DNA from: an uncultured Candidatus Melainabacteria bacterium
GTDB lineage: Bacteria; Cyanobacteriota; Vampirovibrionia; Gastranaerophilales; Gastranaerophilaceae
Assembly (NCBI GenBank): GCA_934692295.1
Contig: CAKUTL010000005.1
Span: 1 to 64,000 of the forward strand
Reading direction: 5' to 3'
DNA: 64,000 bases
Position numbers and translations under genes: made by a program
Notes under the pieces: generated by a model
Databases searched by the model: none
What the model was told of the DNA's origin: nothing
The model's input: only the letters and a program-made list of their open reading frames with translations
Shown: positions 44,268 through 53,954 of the stretch, piece by piece
Position numbering within the stretch: position 1 is the stretch's first letter
How the letters are laid out: the number at the start of each line of letters is the position of its first letter

Positions 44268-44293
44268 AAAGACCTCTTACAGAGGTCTTTTAT
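44268..44293 (+). terminator. Intrinsic terminator
   Basis: AAAGACCTCT, loop TAC, AGAGGTCTTT, then TATATAT. Perfect 10-bp stem. Confidence 0.8.
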
Positions 44294-44382
44294 ATATCTT
44301 AATAATATTATCTTTTAAATAACAAAATTATTTATGTTTATGAGTTAATATACTCAAAATGGGTAAAAGCAAGGGGTAAATA

Positions 44383-46470
44383 TTGAGAATTGGTGCGGTA
44401 TATTTGAATAGTAATGTCACTAGGGCTAATACGTCTTTTCATTTTAATGAAAGGGAGGATTATTCAGGACTGCAATATGTAAAAAATGATATTTTTATGA
44501 AAAGTACCGTTCAAGTTTTGAAAAAGCCTTATATAACCATTTCTTTTTGTGGATATCCTGTTCATATTGTTGATGGAGGAAATCATGCAACGAATATGCA
44601 GCATTTTGCAAATGCTATAAGTAACAATATGGATATAGAGATGTACGATGTGGAAGTTAATCCCCAAGATGCAAATATGAAGCAGTTAAAGAGTTTGGAA
44701 TTAGAACTAAAAATTCTAAATGCTGAACATCCAAAATTTAAAAATAATGAATATGTTGCTGTTCCTGCTCTTGCATCTGTTCCTCTTCTAAATCTTCAAG
44801 AACAGTACAACAGAATTATGCATACTAATAAAATTTTTACTCCAGAAAATTTAAAAGCTAACAAGAAAAATTTATTAAAATTTTTAAAAACGATATACGA
44901 AAATCCAAATAAATATAGACAATATATTCAATATATGGATAGTAAAACTCAAGGAATTGAATATGCCTACGGGGTAATACAAGAAATCAATAAAGCTAAA
45001 GCAAATGGTGCAAAAATATATATTCCATCTGGACATCCACAAGATACAACGCTTAAATGGCTTGCTGGACAACGGGGATTAAAACCCGAATTATATAACT
45101 ATATTGCAACAGGAATTGATAAAGATGGGGAAATTAAAAAACTTACTCAAGAGATAAAGAACAACAATTGGTACGATTTCAACCTATTATCTTTATCTAA
45201 TGCAAACGTTGTTGGAGTAAAAGGAACAACAGGTGCTCAGGATTATATGTTTGCAGCATATGATTCTTGTGTTACGGATGGAGCTAGAGGGGTTTACAAT
45301 TTTTCTCCAATCCGAGAAAATGGAAAACTTATAGGATATAGCTATACAAACACCAACACAAACGAATATCCCTATGAAGAATTTCCAGCAAATTCCGAGA
45401 TTTCAAATATTGCGGAATTTGTAGGAAAGGATATTGATGAAGTTATTGCAAGCCCCAAAGACATTAATATTTTTAACGAATTAGCACATGATAATAAGAT
45501 TTTTGATAAAATTCCAAACAAGTTATATCCTATAGAAGATGTTTTTTCTTTTCAAGAAATAAAGAATAGAAAACTTCGACTTCAGGGAGATTATGTGGAT
45601 AAATCTTTAACTTTATTTTTTAGAAAAAATGAAGATGGTAAGGTAATATTCCCCAAGTGTGATTGTGAAGGTAGTGGAAAACCAAGTGTTTTATCGATGT
45701 GGGGAAGTTGCTTTTCTGTAATGAATGCTATTGCGAGGGATATTGAAATTCAAAATTCACAATATCCCAATACGAATGGAAATTGTTCAAATTCTGAATT
45801 AGCAAACCACAGAAAAAAAATTAATAAAATTTTAGAGGAAGGAATAAATACTCCAAACGCTAAAGAAGCGGAACGCTCATTTAATTACGCTATTGCCTTA
45901 AACAAAGCATTTGAAGCTTCTAATAATGTTGAACTTTTAGATTTTAAACCATACCAATTATTAGGGAACTTACATTTTACTCACAAAAAATACGACTATG
46001 CGAATGCATGTTACAACAATGCAATTAACATGCTTGCCAAGAAAATTCAAAATCAAACTGGCAATCGACCTATATCTCAAATGTTGGAAGATTATGAAAA
46101 TTATAAGAATGCAATTAGCGATAATGAGGTTTATAATATTCTTATGAGTAAATATAAAACCTATAATGTATGGAAAAAATTTGTAACATCTCCTCCTCAA
46201 AAACCATTATACTATAATGATTATAAAGACAAATTTGAAAAAGGGTATTTAGATTATAAGAATTTAATTTTACCTTGTGCCAAAATGTTTGAAAGACTTA
46301 ATATAATCTGCTACAAAAATCAAGAGTTTTATCCAGCAGAAGTTTGCAAACAAGCAAGTAAAGATATAAAAGAGTGTAATTCTCGAGCCGAACAAGTGCT
46401 GCAACTCAGAGCGGACGGGATTAGCTACATAGGGGATTTATATAACGAAATAAAACGAGAGGATTATTAA
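44383..46470 (+). CDS. Large hypothetical protein, partner of the amidohydrolase
   Basis: 695 residues, cytoplasmic-looking, no domain I can name. The first part has ISFCGYPVHIVDGGNHATNM and a Gly-rich AKIYIPSGHPQDTTLKWLAG; the C-terminal third includes a TPR-like unit (YQLLGNLHFTHKKYDYANAC, then YNNAINML). Translation starts at TTG 44383 with AAGGGG upstream. The stop lies 2 nt before the amidohydrolase start at 46473, so both are one operon. The N-terminus (NVTRANTSFHFNE) may be a diverged version of the F-x-G motif of neighbouring proteins. Confidence 0.75.
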   Translation: MRIGAVYLNSNVTRANTSFHFNEREDYSGLQYVKNDIFMKSTVQVLKKPYITISFCGYPVHIVDGGNHATNMQHFANAISNNMDIEMYDVEVNPQDANMKQLKSLELELKILNAEHPKFKNNEYVAVPALASVPLLNLQEQYNRIMHTNKIFTPENLKANKKNLLKFLKTIYENPNKYRQYIQYMDSKTQGIEYAYGVIQEINKAKANGAKIYIPSGHPQDTTLKWLAGQRGLKPELYNYIATGIDKDGEIKKLTQEIKNNNWYDFNLLSLSNANVVGVKGTTGAQDYMFAAYDSCVTDGARGVYNFSPIRENGKLIGYSYTNTNTNEYPYEEFPANSEISNIAEFVGKDIDEVIASPKDINIFNELAHDNKIFDKIPNKLYPIEDVFSFQEIKNRKLRLQGDYVDKSLTLFFRKNEDGKVIFPKCDCEGSGKPSVLSMWGSCFSVMNAIARDIEIQNSQYPNTNGNCSNSELANHRKKINKILEEGINTPNAKEAERSFNYAIALNKAFEASNNVELLDFKPYQLLGNLHFTHKKYDYANACYNNAINMLAKKIQNQTGNRPISQMLEDYENYKNAISDNEVYNILMSKYKTYNVWKKFVTSPPQKPLYYNDYKDKFEKGYLDYKNLILPCAKMFERLNIICYKNQEFYPAEVCKQASKDIKECNSRAEQVLQLRADGISYIGDLYNEIKREDY

Positions 46471-46472
46471 TT

Positions 46473-47690
46473 ATGCAGATAAACAGAATTTCAAACATAA
46501 ATTTTACTGCGGGGTATGATATTCACACCCATACTGGACATTGGTGGGCTTCTTCTCCTCAAAAAACGAATGGAGCAATTGAAATCTCTTCAGGGAATTA
46601 TGCATATCTAAAAGATTATTCATCAATTGATACTCTCGAAATTGCCAACAAACATTTGACTAATCCAAATGATAAGATAGAAAAAATGTTTGTATCAAAT
46701 CTTGATTGCATGGTTCGAAATCACCCAGATATGACAAAAAGTTCAATAACTTCTAATGGAACACCATTCTTATCTGATGAAATCAAGGGGAATTTAGACC
46801 TATACAACAAATACAAATCCAATCCGAATTACGTTCTATATGCGACATGCCAGCCAAGTTTCGGCAATCCGCAAAATATTGAACAAGTTTTGAAAACCGC
46901 ACCAGACAAATTCAAAGGTCTGAAATTTCATCCTAAACAACTTAATTTAAGAGCAGATGACTCAAGTTACGATGGATATTTAGAACTTGCGAGAAAATAC
47001 AAATTGCCGTGCTTATTCCATTCTCAAGTAAATTTAGATTACACAGAAGGAATTGAAAAAGTTGTTCAAGATTTTTCTAAATTTGATAAATCTGATCCAG
47101 AGTTTATTTACAATTTAGCAAAAAGACATCCCACTGTACCAATTATAATGGCACATACTGGAGCAGGGGGGAAACTTGCTCATCAAAAAGCAATTGATAT
47201 TCTATTGAAATCAATTGATAATAAAGATGCAAAATTATATTGCGATATTTCGTGGGTTGATTTTGAAAATGATTTACCTGTAAAAACTCCGACTACAATT
47301 ATTAATCTAATTAAAAAACTTAAAGATAAAAATGCCTTAGATAGAGTTCTTTTTGGAACTGACGCCCCTCTTGGCTGCTATGGAGGAAATCCAAAAATCG
47401 CTCCAGAAGATGCTTATAAAATTACCGTTGAGAATCTAAAAACATCAATTAGAGAAAGCTTTGGAACAGAATCAGACTCAATAATAAACAAAATATTTTA
47501 CGAAAACGCTCACAAATTATTCTTTGAAAATTCTGGATCATTAAGAAAATCTTCAAAATGTAATAAAGCGGTAGCAATTATTCTATCTGGAATAATTACG
47601 CTAGGAGCTGTTTTTAGTGCAAACGGCTTTATCAAAAAGCAAAATAACATCACGTCTGCGAGTCAGGAAAATGTTGCAACAATTAAATAA
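46473..47690 (+). CDS. Amidohydrolase-2 family protein with C-terminal membrane anchor
   Basis: 405 residues. YDIHTHTG (HxH), LKFHPKQ, LFHSQ, IMAHTGAGG and LFGTDAPLG give the metal and catalytic residues of the amidohydrolase superfamily (TatD/ACMSD-like TIM barrel). The start NRISNINFTAGYD carries the NFTAG version of the N-terminal motif found in this genome. After residue 355 there is a basic stretch and one hydrophobic helix (AVAIILSGIITLGAVFSANG), so the enzyme may be tail-anchored. Its substrate is unknown; it is coupled to the protein at 44383. Confidence 0.82.
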   Translation: MQINRISNINFTAGYDIHTHTGHWWASSPQKTNGAIEISSGNYAYLKDYSSIDTLEIANKHLTNPNDKIEKMFVSNLDCMVRNHPDMTKSSITSNGTPFLSDEIKGNLDLYNKYKSNPNYVLYATCQPSFGNPQNIEQVLKTAPDKFKGLKFHPKQLNLRADDSSYDGYLELARKYKLPCLFHSQVNLDYTEGIEKVVQDFSKFDKSDPEFIYNLAKRHPTVPIIMAHTGAGGKLAHQKAIDILLKSIDNKDAKLYCDISWVDFENDLPVKTPTTIINLIKKLKDKNALDRVLFGTDAPLGCYGGNPKIAPEDAYKITVENLKTSIRESFGTESDSIINKIFYENAHKLFFENSGSLRKSSKCNKAVAIILSGIITLGAVFSANGFIKKQNNITSASQENVATIK

Positions 47691-47694
47691 TCCA

Positions 47695-48963
47695 TTATAA
47701 AGTCCAGATGTAATCAACAACTTCTTGAAGAGAATAGATATTTTGTTGAACATAAAAGTTTTTACCAGTTTGTTCTTTCACATAAGTTAAGTTATGCCCA
47801 TCTAAAAAATCTTCGGTATAAGGTCTGAGCATAACAGTCGGAATCATTACAACATCACAATCTACATCTTTAACCGTACGAATTAAATCATCACTTGTGA
47901 TAAGTCCTGCAACGGTAATATCTTGTCCCCAATAATTGGATTTCACTGGACATATTTCAACTGTTAAATTTTTAATTTTGTTTAATTTTTTCGCAACTTC
48001 TTGTAGCATGTTTTTTGCCGCATAAGAACAGCCAAATGCAATTTTATATGGTTTCGAAATAGATTTTGGAAGTTCTCTTTTTTTGAAATCATCCAGAGTC
48101 ATTCGCAAAGACCCAACACCATCATCTAATTGACAGAAATTTCCATAATATTTAGCTGGTGGAATTGGTTTATCTGCAAGTAAGAAAAATTCATCAGAAC
48201 AACAAACTCTTTTATATTTTGAAGATATTTCGATAACTTCTTCTGCACATTTTTTATCAACACGTTTTAGGACATTGTCCTCTCTAAATTGGGTAATTCC
48301 AACCGGAACTATTGCGGTAGAAAGCACAGTTGTTTTTAGTTTTGCTAAATCGGATAATGTTCTATCGAGTTCTGCTCCATCATTCAGCCCTGGGCATAAA
48401 ACGATTTGAGCATGAAATGGAATTTTGTTTTTTCTAAACCATTGTAAATTTTCTAACGCTTTTCCGGCATTAGGGTTCCGTAGCATTTTGACTCTTAAAT
48501 CCGGATTTGTTGTATGTACAGAAACATAAAAAGGTCCAAGGTGCATTCTTTTTATTCTGTCTTTATCAGCTTCTTTTAGATTTGTCAGTGTAATATATGT
48601 TCCTTGCAAATATGACAATCTATAATCATCATCCTTAATGTATAAAGTATTCCTCAAACCTTCAGGTTGTTGATCAACGAAGCAAAATAGACAATGATTC
48701 AGGCATGGTTTGATTTTGTCAAAAATTGCACTTTCAAAAACTATCCCAAGGTCATCATCATAATCTTTTTCAATTTCTATTTCTTCAATTTCACCATTAG
48801 TTTTTTTAATTTCAACAGTGATTAGTTCTGATTTCATATAAAAATTATAATCAATCATATCCTGCATTTTACAGCCATCGATTGAAAGAATTTCGTCACC
48901 TTTTTCAATTTCAAGTTCTTGAGCAATAGAATCTTCAAGAACACTATCTACTATTGCTGGCAT
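47695..48963 (-). CDS. DUF512 radical SAM-like protein with N-terminal PDZ
   Basis: 422 residues. The N-terminal 60 residues are a PDZ-like domain (AQELEIEKGDEILSIDGCKM); KPCLNHCLFCFVDQQPEGLR is the cysteine signature of the DUF512 family, and NYWGQDITVAGLIT is a second conserved region. The family is common in Firmicutes and cyanobacteria and is of unknown reaction, though the Cys cluster suggests a radical SAM-like enzyme. ATG 48963 follows AAAAAGG; the frame is also open to 48984. It overlaps the PadR gene by 20 nt. Confidence 0.88.
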   Translation of the reverse strand: MPAIVDSVLEDSIAQELEIEKGDEILSIDGCKMQDMIDYNFYMKSELITVEIKKTNGEIEEIEIEKDYDDDLGIVFESAIFDKIKPCLNHCLFCFVDQQPEGLRNTLYIKDDDYRLSYLQGTYITLTNLKEADKDRIKRMHLGPFYVSVHTTNPDLRVKMLRNPNAGKALENLQWFRKNKIPFHAQIVLCPGLNDGAELDRTLSDLAKLKTTVLSTAIVPVGITQFREDNVLKRVDKKCAEEVIEISSKYKRVCCSDEFFLLADKPIPPAKYYGNFCQLDDGVGSLRMTLDDFKKRELPKSISKPYKIAFGCSYAAKNMLQEVAKKLNKIKNLTVEICPVKSNYWGQDITVAGLITSDDLIRTVKDVDCDVVMIPTVMLRPYTEDFLDGHNLTYVKEQTGKNFYVQQNIYSLQEVVDYIWTL

Positions 48964-49471
48964 TACCTTTTTCAAACCCCTCAATCATTGAAATAAAATT
49001 GTTATATTCACAAATTGTATTATCTAAAACTATTCTTTGATAAAAATCTATCGGATTATATTCATCTGCCATTGTTTTTTCAGCATTTAATTTATGCAAA
49101 ATTGCGTTTGATTTAACTTCTTCAAACAACTCGTAAGCCTCATCACTACTTAAAAATGAAGCACAAGATAATTTAATCTTTGCATCAGACAAGAACTGCA
49201 ATGGATTTGAAGAAAATGGTTTTAATAAAAGTTTTTTCAACTCTTTTAATCCATCTTTAGTAATTGAATAAAATATAGATAATTTTCCACCGTCAGACAT
49301 AATTTTTGCAGAACGGATACATCCACGCTTTTCTAGTCGGACTAGAGCTGGTTTTATTGCCCCAAAACTAGGATTAGTAAAGGCTTGAAAATTTTCTGAA
49401 ATCCGTTTGTGGATTGCATACATAGTCAAATCGTGTTTTAACAAAGAATATAAAATTAGTAATTCAATCAT
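48944..49471 (-). CDS. PadR-family transcriptional regulator
   Basis: 175 residues. The winged-helix N-terminus reads ELLILYSLLKHDLTMYAIHK, then SFGAIKPALVRLEKRGCIRS and KLSIFYSITKDGLKELKKLL, typical PadR with its wing. The C-terminal helical domain (residues 85-160) would dimerise. Its last codons overlap the DUF512 start, so it is the first gene of a two-gene unit and may control it. The ligand is not known. Confidence 0.85.
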   Translation of the reverse strand: MIELLILYSLLKHDLTMYAIHKRISENFQAFTNPSFGAIKPALVRLEKRGCIRSAKIMSDGGKLSIFYSITKDGLKELKKLLLKPFSSNPLQFLSDAKIKLSCASFLSSDEAYELFEEVKSNAILHKLNAEKTMADEYNPIDFYQRIVLDNTICEYNNFISMIEGFEKGNASNSR

Positions 49472-49544
49472 ACGACTATGTTAACATTAATTATTTATTT
49501 TAACAATTATAGCAAATTTTTCGATGTTTGTATTTAAAAAAAAT

Positions 49545-50385
49545 ATGATTTACATAAACAAACTTTCTCCAACAGTTAGATTGCCATTTAAAGACGTAAG
49601 AGGAAATGTTCAACATCGACAGGAGATGGCATGTGATATAGTTGGTAAATTTTATCGGGATATTATTCCAAAATTTAAAAAATGAGAGATTAACATTTTT
49701 TCAAGTAGAACAATCTATAAAAAATATTCTGGGAAATAAAGTTAAACTTTCTGTTCGACAAAATCCTAATTCTTCTATTTTTGATGGTGGAAGTGATATA
49801 TTGTATTCTGATTTTACCGGACAAATTTCTAAAACTACTATTGACATTGATACTGTTAAGAATAAGATTAATCGTGAAAGACTTGGGACATTGTTACATG
49901 AATTTCAGCATGTCGCAGATCAGCTCTTTCACCCGAAGTACCTCACAAGAAACCAAAAAATGGCAAATATTGGTTTATATACAAAGAAGTATGATAGATT
50001 ATATGATGAAGTAATTTATAATTGAGAATTTCCTGAGGGGAGGAAAGATAAAAAATATATTCTCAAGCGAATGAGTCATAAAATTAAAAATTTCTTACGA
50101 GGATTTGGAATAGAAGATAAGGTAGATTATTTGCAAGATATTCGATATACTTTAATTTCAGAGAAATATGCTTATAGTACTCAAAGAAAATATGCAAAAA
50201 TCATGAACAAAAAGCATTTTTTGATAAATAAAAAAGACTTGGGAAATGAGAATAAAATTTTTATGTTTGATGAAAAAATTAAACTTCTGAAAGATTTAGC
50301 TTTTGAAATTATTCAGAAAAATAGGCAAAAACACGCACTATTATTGAAGAAAGAGAATAGGTTAAAAAATATTAACAATAAATAG
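49545..50385 (+). pseudogene. Broken HEFQH metallopeptidase-like gene (frameshift plus in-frame TGA)
   Basis: Three pieces read as one protein. Piece 1 (49545-49685) encodes MIYINKLSPTVRLPFKDVRG and more, ending KFKK before TGA. Piece 2 continues in another frame after a six-A run (49677-49682) that would restore the frame if one A shorter: NERLTFFQVEQSIKNILG, through LLHEFQHVADQLFHPKYL (HExxH zinc motif) to TGA 50023-50025. Piece 3 continues in the same frame as piece 2 (EFPEGRKDKKYILKRM ... SHKIKNFLRGF) to TAG 50383-50385. The frame and peptide continuity indicate one ancestral protein of about 280 residues with two lesions. A sequencing error could explain the A run, not the TGA as well. 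Confidence 0.72.
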
Positions 50386-50473
50386 GAAATTAAGCAATTT
50401 TAGATATTCACAATATTTAAGTAAGACAACAATTATTTAATAAACGACAAAAAAGAAAGGAAGTAGTAGTAAT

Positions 50474-50863
50474 ATGGTAGATGCAGTACAACAACAAGCC
50501 CCAATTAAACCGTTTACAACAATTAGTTACAAAACTAAGGATGGAGAAAACGTTACAGCAACAAAAAACAATGGAGTAGTTACTTTATCTGGAGATAAAA
50601 AAGGCGTTCGTCAAATGCCGATTGACGAATTCATGAAAAACGAATTGCCAAAAATCGCACCATTAGAAAAAACTCCTGCAAAAGATACTGTAGAAATTTC
50701 AGCAAAGAAACCTGAAGCTGAAGCAAAAGCAGACAAAGCAGAAGCTCCAAAAGAAGCTAAACCAACAGATAAAACAGACAAGGCTCCTGCTGAAGCAAAA
50801 ACTGATGCAAAAGCAGAGGGTAAAGAACCTGAAGTTGGTAAAAAATTAGATGTAGCTGCATAA
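50474..50863 (+). CDS. Hypothetical protein with Ala/Lys/Glu/Pro-rich tail
   Basis: 129 residues. The first 65 residues form a small beta-rich unit (TTISYKTKDGENVTATKNNG, VVTLSGDKKGVRQM); the rest is a low-complexity A/K/E/P/D tail, probably disordered (KADKAEAPKEAKPTDKTDKA). AAAGGAAG precedes the ATG. No signal peptide. Such tails are often found in cell-envelope or nucleoid-associated proteins, but nothing here decides between these. A strong terminator follows. Confidence 0.78.
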   Translation: MVDAVQQQAPIKPFTTISYKTKDGENVTATKNNGVVTLSGDKKGVRQMPIDEFMKNELPKIAPLEKTPAKDTVEISAKKPEAEAKADKAEAPKEAKPTDKTDKAPAEAKTDAKAEGKEPEVGKKLDVAA

Positions 50864-50888
50864 TTATACAACTACAAAATGAATATTT

Positions 50889-50922
50889 AAGGGATTTAAA
50901 ATTTATTTTAAATCCCTTTTTT
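50889..50922 (+). terminator. Intrinsic terminator
   Basis: AAGGGATTTAAAA, loop TTTA, TTTTAAATCCCTT, then TTTT. Perfect 13-bp stem; it can also serve the convergent gene at 50930. Confidence 0.88.
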
Positions 50923-50929
50923 AATGTTT

Positions 50930-51346
50930 TTAATAAATCGGTCTGCAAAGTTTTTTATAAACCGCAGATACAGCAGTTCCTTGAACTATCGGTTGAAATT
51001 CTGCGTATTTATTGTAATCTCCAGAAATAAAGTTATCATGGTAGCCGTAGGAATCAATCACTCCTATTTTATATGCCACTTTTCCGCAATCCAGCGTATA
51101 TTGGCTTAATGTGTATTGAATTTTGTTCCCATTAACAGGTTCATATTGTCCTTTGTTATAGGATTTGAGCAAGAATGTAAATCCATACATATCTTCTGTT
51201 CCAACAATACCATCTTCAAAAATGTAATTATTTTCTGCAACCCATTTCCACATATCATCTGTTTGAGTATCACTATTTGCCAGAGCAAATTGAACAGATG
51301 TTATGCAAATTAGCATAAATAATAGATATTTTTTCATCTTCTTCAC
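50930..51346 (-). CDS. Secreted protein, surface-adhesin E-like
   Basis: 138 residues with a signal peptide (MKKMKKYLLFMLICITSVQF, then ALANS). The mature part has the order seen in surface-adhesin protein E-like proteins: an N-terminal strand, QYTLDCGKVAYKIGVIDSYG with a conserved Cys, and a C-terminal GTAVSAVYKKLCR with the second Cys, which could form a disulfide. No clear operon partner. Function beyond export is not known. Confidence 0.72.
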   Translation of the reverse strand: MKKMKKYLLFMLICITSVQFALANSDTQTDDMWKWVAENNYIFEDGIVGTEDMYGFTFLLKSYNKGQYEPVNGNKIQYTLSQYTLDCGKVAYKIGVIDSYGYHDNFISGDYNKYAEFQPIVQGTAVSAVYKKLCRPIY

Positions 51347-51399
51347 TCTTTTAATTATACTTATTCCTTGAGATATTTCTACCTCTAATTAGATTAGTA

Positions 51400-53079
51400 T
51401 TATATTTTTCTGTATAAAAAGAATGTATAATTATCTTGTTTAAATGTTTTAACCGGTACAAAGTTAAGATTTAACATTGCACTTACATCGCACAAGTATT
51501 TTTTGAACATAATTTCTAGTTTTCTTGCCGGAACATCATAATCTCCGGAAATTGAATTTCTAAGACTTTGAATATCTGTTACGAAGTTTATATCTGTTCC
51601 ATACATTGCAATCAGAACATATCTTCCTCTTGGTACAGATTCATTTACGTTTTTCATAAAATAGTCGAAGAAATTTTTGCTAAATACTTTATCACTCATC
51701 ACAGAATTATAAATTATAATAGCCGGACGTTGGATTATATCTTCTTGTTGTTCGGAATCGTAATAATGATTGTTGTGCGGGTTTCGGATTTCTTTGTGAA
51801 CATCAAAATCAAAAACCCTAGGAGAGTATAAATCTCTAAAATAATATGGTGCATCTGCCCCAAATGGCATAATAATAACATCATCAACTCCAAGATTAAG
51901 TTTGTCTGCTTCTATTCTTACAGTTTTAAATGATAATGTTTTTAATATTTTAAATTCTTTAGCATTTATATAGTTAAATATTCCACAAGCGATAATGAAT
52001 ATTGTCAAAAATCTTTCAACATGTTTAGGTGGTAGAGTTTTGAACAATCCGATTATTGATAGAATGAACATCGGGATAATTAAGTATAAAATATATCTCA
52101 CAGTGAATACGTTTATCTCAAATATTGAGAAAACTAATGATAATCCAAAACTTGTTAAAAATATTTTGTATAAGATATTTAAAAACCCTTCAGTTTTTTT
52201 GAGTCCCTGTATATATCCATAAATAAAATAAACACAAGGAACGACAACAAGCAGGGCAAATAAAAATGTTATTTGATATGGCTCAAGTGAAGGCCAATAG
52301 ATATTTTTTTCAATAGTAGCTCCAAAGAAGTTTCTTATTACATCTACAACCTGAAAAAATGTTAAAGCCCCCTCATGAGAAATTACAAATACACTTCTCA
52401 TTTTTGCATAGTATATAATGAGTGCAAAATAAGGAATTAGTCCTATCAATTCGGCACTTAATCCTTTTAGATATTTAAAAAAGTCTTTTTTATTTTCCGC
52501 ATATAAATATGTTGAATATGTTGCCCAAAGAGCAATATTATACAAAATTCCTCCAATTAAGGTGTATGGAATTAGGATATTTGTTATCCCTAATTTAATA
52601 AGTGCTTTTGTTTCTCTTGTTTTTTCAAAATCAATTAGATAATTTAATGATAATATTACTAAAAATATAACCATTGGGTACATTCTTATTTCTACGGAAA
52701 AAAGCACTAATAATGGTGATATACAAGCAAGTGCAAGAGCAAATATTGCCGTTTTATTATCTGCAATTTTTTTTGTCGCAGTGAATACTAATGGAAGGGC
52801 CCCAATTCCAAATAGTAATGAAAGACTTCTCATTGCGATTTCGCTATCCCCAAAGAGTTTTATCCATAGATGGAGTAAAAAGAAATATAAAGGTGTATGT
52901 TGCAAGTCTAAATTTAATAAATTACCCATTATTCCCATTGGAAATAACTGTTTTGCCGTAAACCAAGAGCATGCTTCATCATACCATAAATCAGTATGTA
53001 GATATAATAATCTTAACGCAATACCAACAATCATTGTTACTGATATTATAGCAATGCTTATAATCTTCTTCTTATCCAT
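51400..53079 (-). CDS. GT39/ArnT-like polyprenyl-phosphate glycosyltransferase
   Basis: 559 residues. Eleven to twelve membrane helices in the first 410 residues; the first periplasmic loop carries HTDLWYDEACSWFTA with the catalytic Asp-Glu of the GT-C fold, and LQHTPLYFFLLHLWIKLFGD is the second conserved loop. A periplasmic C-terminal part of about 150 residues follows. These enzymes move a sugar from a polyprenyl phosphate donor to protein or lipid. ATG 53079 (MDKKKIISIAII) is used; the open frame extends further upstream but without support. Confidence 0.85.
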   Translation of the reverse strand: MDKKKIISIAIISVTMIVGIALRLLYLHTDLWYDEACSWFTAKQLFPMGIMGNLLNLDLQHTPLYFFLLHLWIKLFGDSEIAMRSLSLLFGIGALPLVFTATKKIADNKTAIFALALACISPLLVLFSVEIRMYPMVIFLVILSLNYLIDFEKTRETKALIKLGITNILIPYTLIGGILYNIALWATYSTYLYAENKKDFFKYLKGLSAELIGLIPYFALIIYYAKMRSVFVISHEGALTFFQVVDVIRNFFGATIEKNIYWPSLEPYQITFLFALLVVVPCVYFIYGYIQGLKKTEGFLNILYKIFLTSFGLSLVFSIFEINVFTVRYILYLIIPMFILSIIGLFKTLPPKHVERFLTIFIIACGIFNYINAKEFKILKTLSFKTVRIEADKLNLGVDDVIIMPFGADAPYYFRDLYSPRVFDFDVHKEIRNPHNNHYYDSEQQEDIIQRPAIIIYNSVMSDKVFSKNFFDYFMKNVNESVPRGRYVLIAMYGTDINFVTDIQSLRNSISGDYDVPARKLEIMFKKYLCDVSAMLNLNFVPVKTFKQDNYTFFLYRKI

Positions 53080-53200
53080 AATTAAATATATCCCCTTCCC
53101 TCCGATAATACCACAAATTCCCAACTATTCCAAAGTTGTTTTATTTTTGTGTCATTTGGTTTGGAAGAGTATTTTCGCTTATGTTGGGATTTTTATAATT

Positions 53201-53890
53201 TTAATGCGGAAATATCATTAGTAAAATTGCTTTCAGTGCTACTCTTGCAAAACCTTTTAATCCTTCAAATTTGACAGCTTTTAGTTGTTTAACTTTGTTG
53301 AAGTCGATGTCTTCTCCAAAATTGTATTTAACCAAAACTTCTCCAAATCCTGAAACAGATTGTAACTCTTTAGATTTTGCATAATAGGCTCTAAGTGAGT
53401 TCTTTTTCTCTGGTTTGAACTCAGGGGAAGAAGCAATATTGTCGCATAACATACTGCGTAAATTCATCTTTTTGCCACTTTCAACGTGATGGACAGAATG
53501 TTCTCTATGGAATTTAGAAACGAATGATTTTGGAAATCCAAGAAGGTATAAAATCATTTTGTCTGCATCATGAGTATAACTGTCAATTGAGTGGCGACCG
53601 TATAATTCTTTTTCGATTAGGGCAAATACGATTTTGTGGTCATATGTATGTATAATATTCTTTTTGTATGATTTGCCATAGGTTGTTATTGCATTAATAA
53701 CTTTTCTTATATGGGAAAGACCAGACGCACTTTTTACCGCATCTGGTCTTTTCACATAAATATCTTGATTTTTACTCGCTTCAATCCTCGGTTTAACCTG
53801 CAAAGTTCGCTCTGAACCTTTGAACACACAAGATTGTGGAGTTCGTCTTGACGACATATAATAATTGTTTAAATTACACTTTATATCCAT
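53201..53890 (-). CDS. FKG-motif hypothetical protein A
   Basis: 229 residues. The N-terminus KCNLNNYYMSSRRTPQSC runs into VFKGSERT, the FKG motif. The centre holds several His/Asp residues (IIHTYDHKI, SYTHDADKMILYLLGFP, HREHSVHHVESGKK) that recall an HD-type metal site, but spacing does not match a family I can name. A short hydrophobic C-terminus ends it. It shares its first 12 residues with the neighbour at 53955 (CNLNN-x-Y-x-S), suggesting a common leader-like segment. Confidence 0.7.
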   Translation of the reverse strand: MDIKCNLNNYYMSSRRTPQSCVFKGSERTLQVKPRIEASKNQDIYVKRPDAVKSASGLSHIRKVINAITTYGKSYKKNIIHTYDHKIVFALIEKELYGRHSIDSYTHDADKMILYLLGFPKSFVSKFHREHSVHHVESGKKMNLRSMLCDNIASSPEFKPEKKNSLRAYYAKSKELQSVSGFGEVLVKYNFGEDIDFNKVKQLKAVKFEGLKGFARVALKAILLMIFPH

Positions 53891-53954
53891 AATTTATTCT
53901 CGCATAAAAAGAATATATTGCAAGAGGTTTTCAAAAGTTTTATGGATTTTGATG

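Noticed and set aside
50023..50025. TGA read as an amino acid (code change)
   Set aside because: prfB with an intact UGA-dependent frameshift is present and other genes use TGA as normal stops, so this is a lesion.
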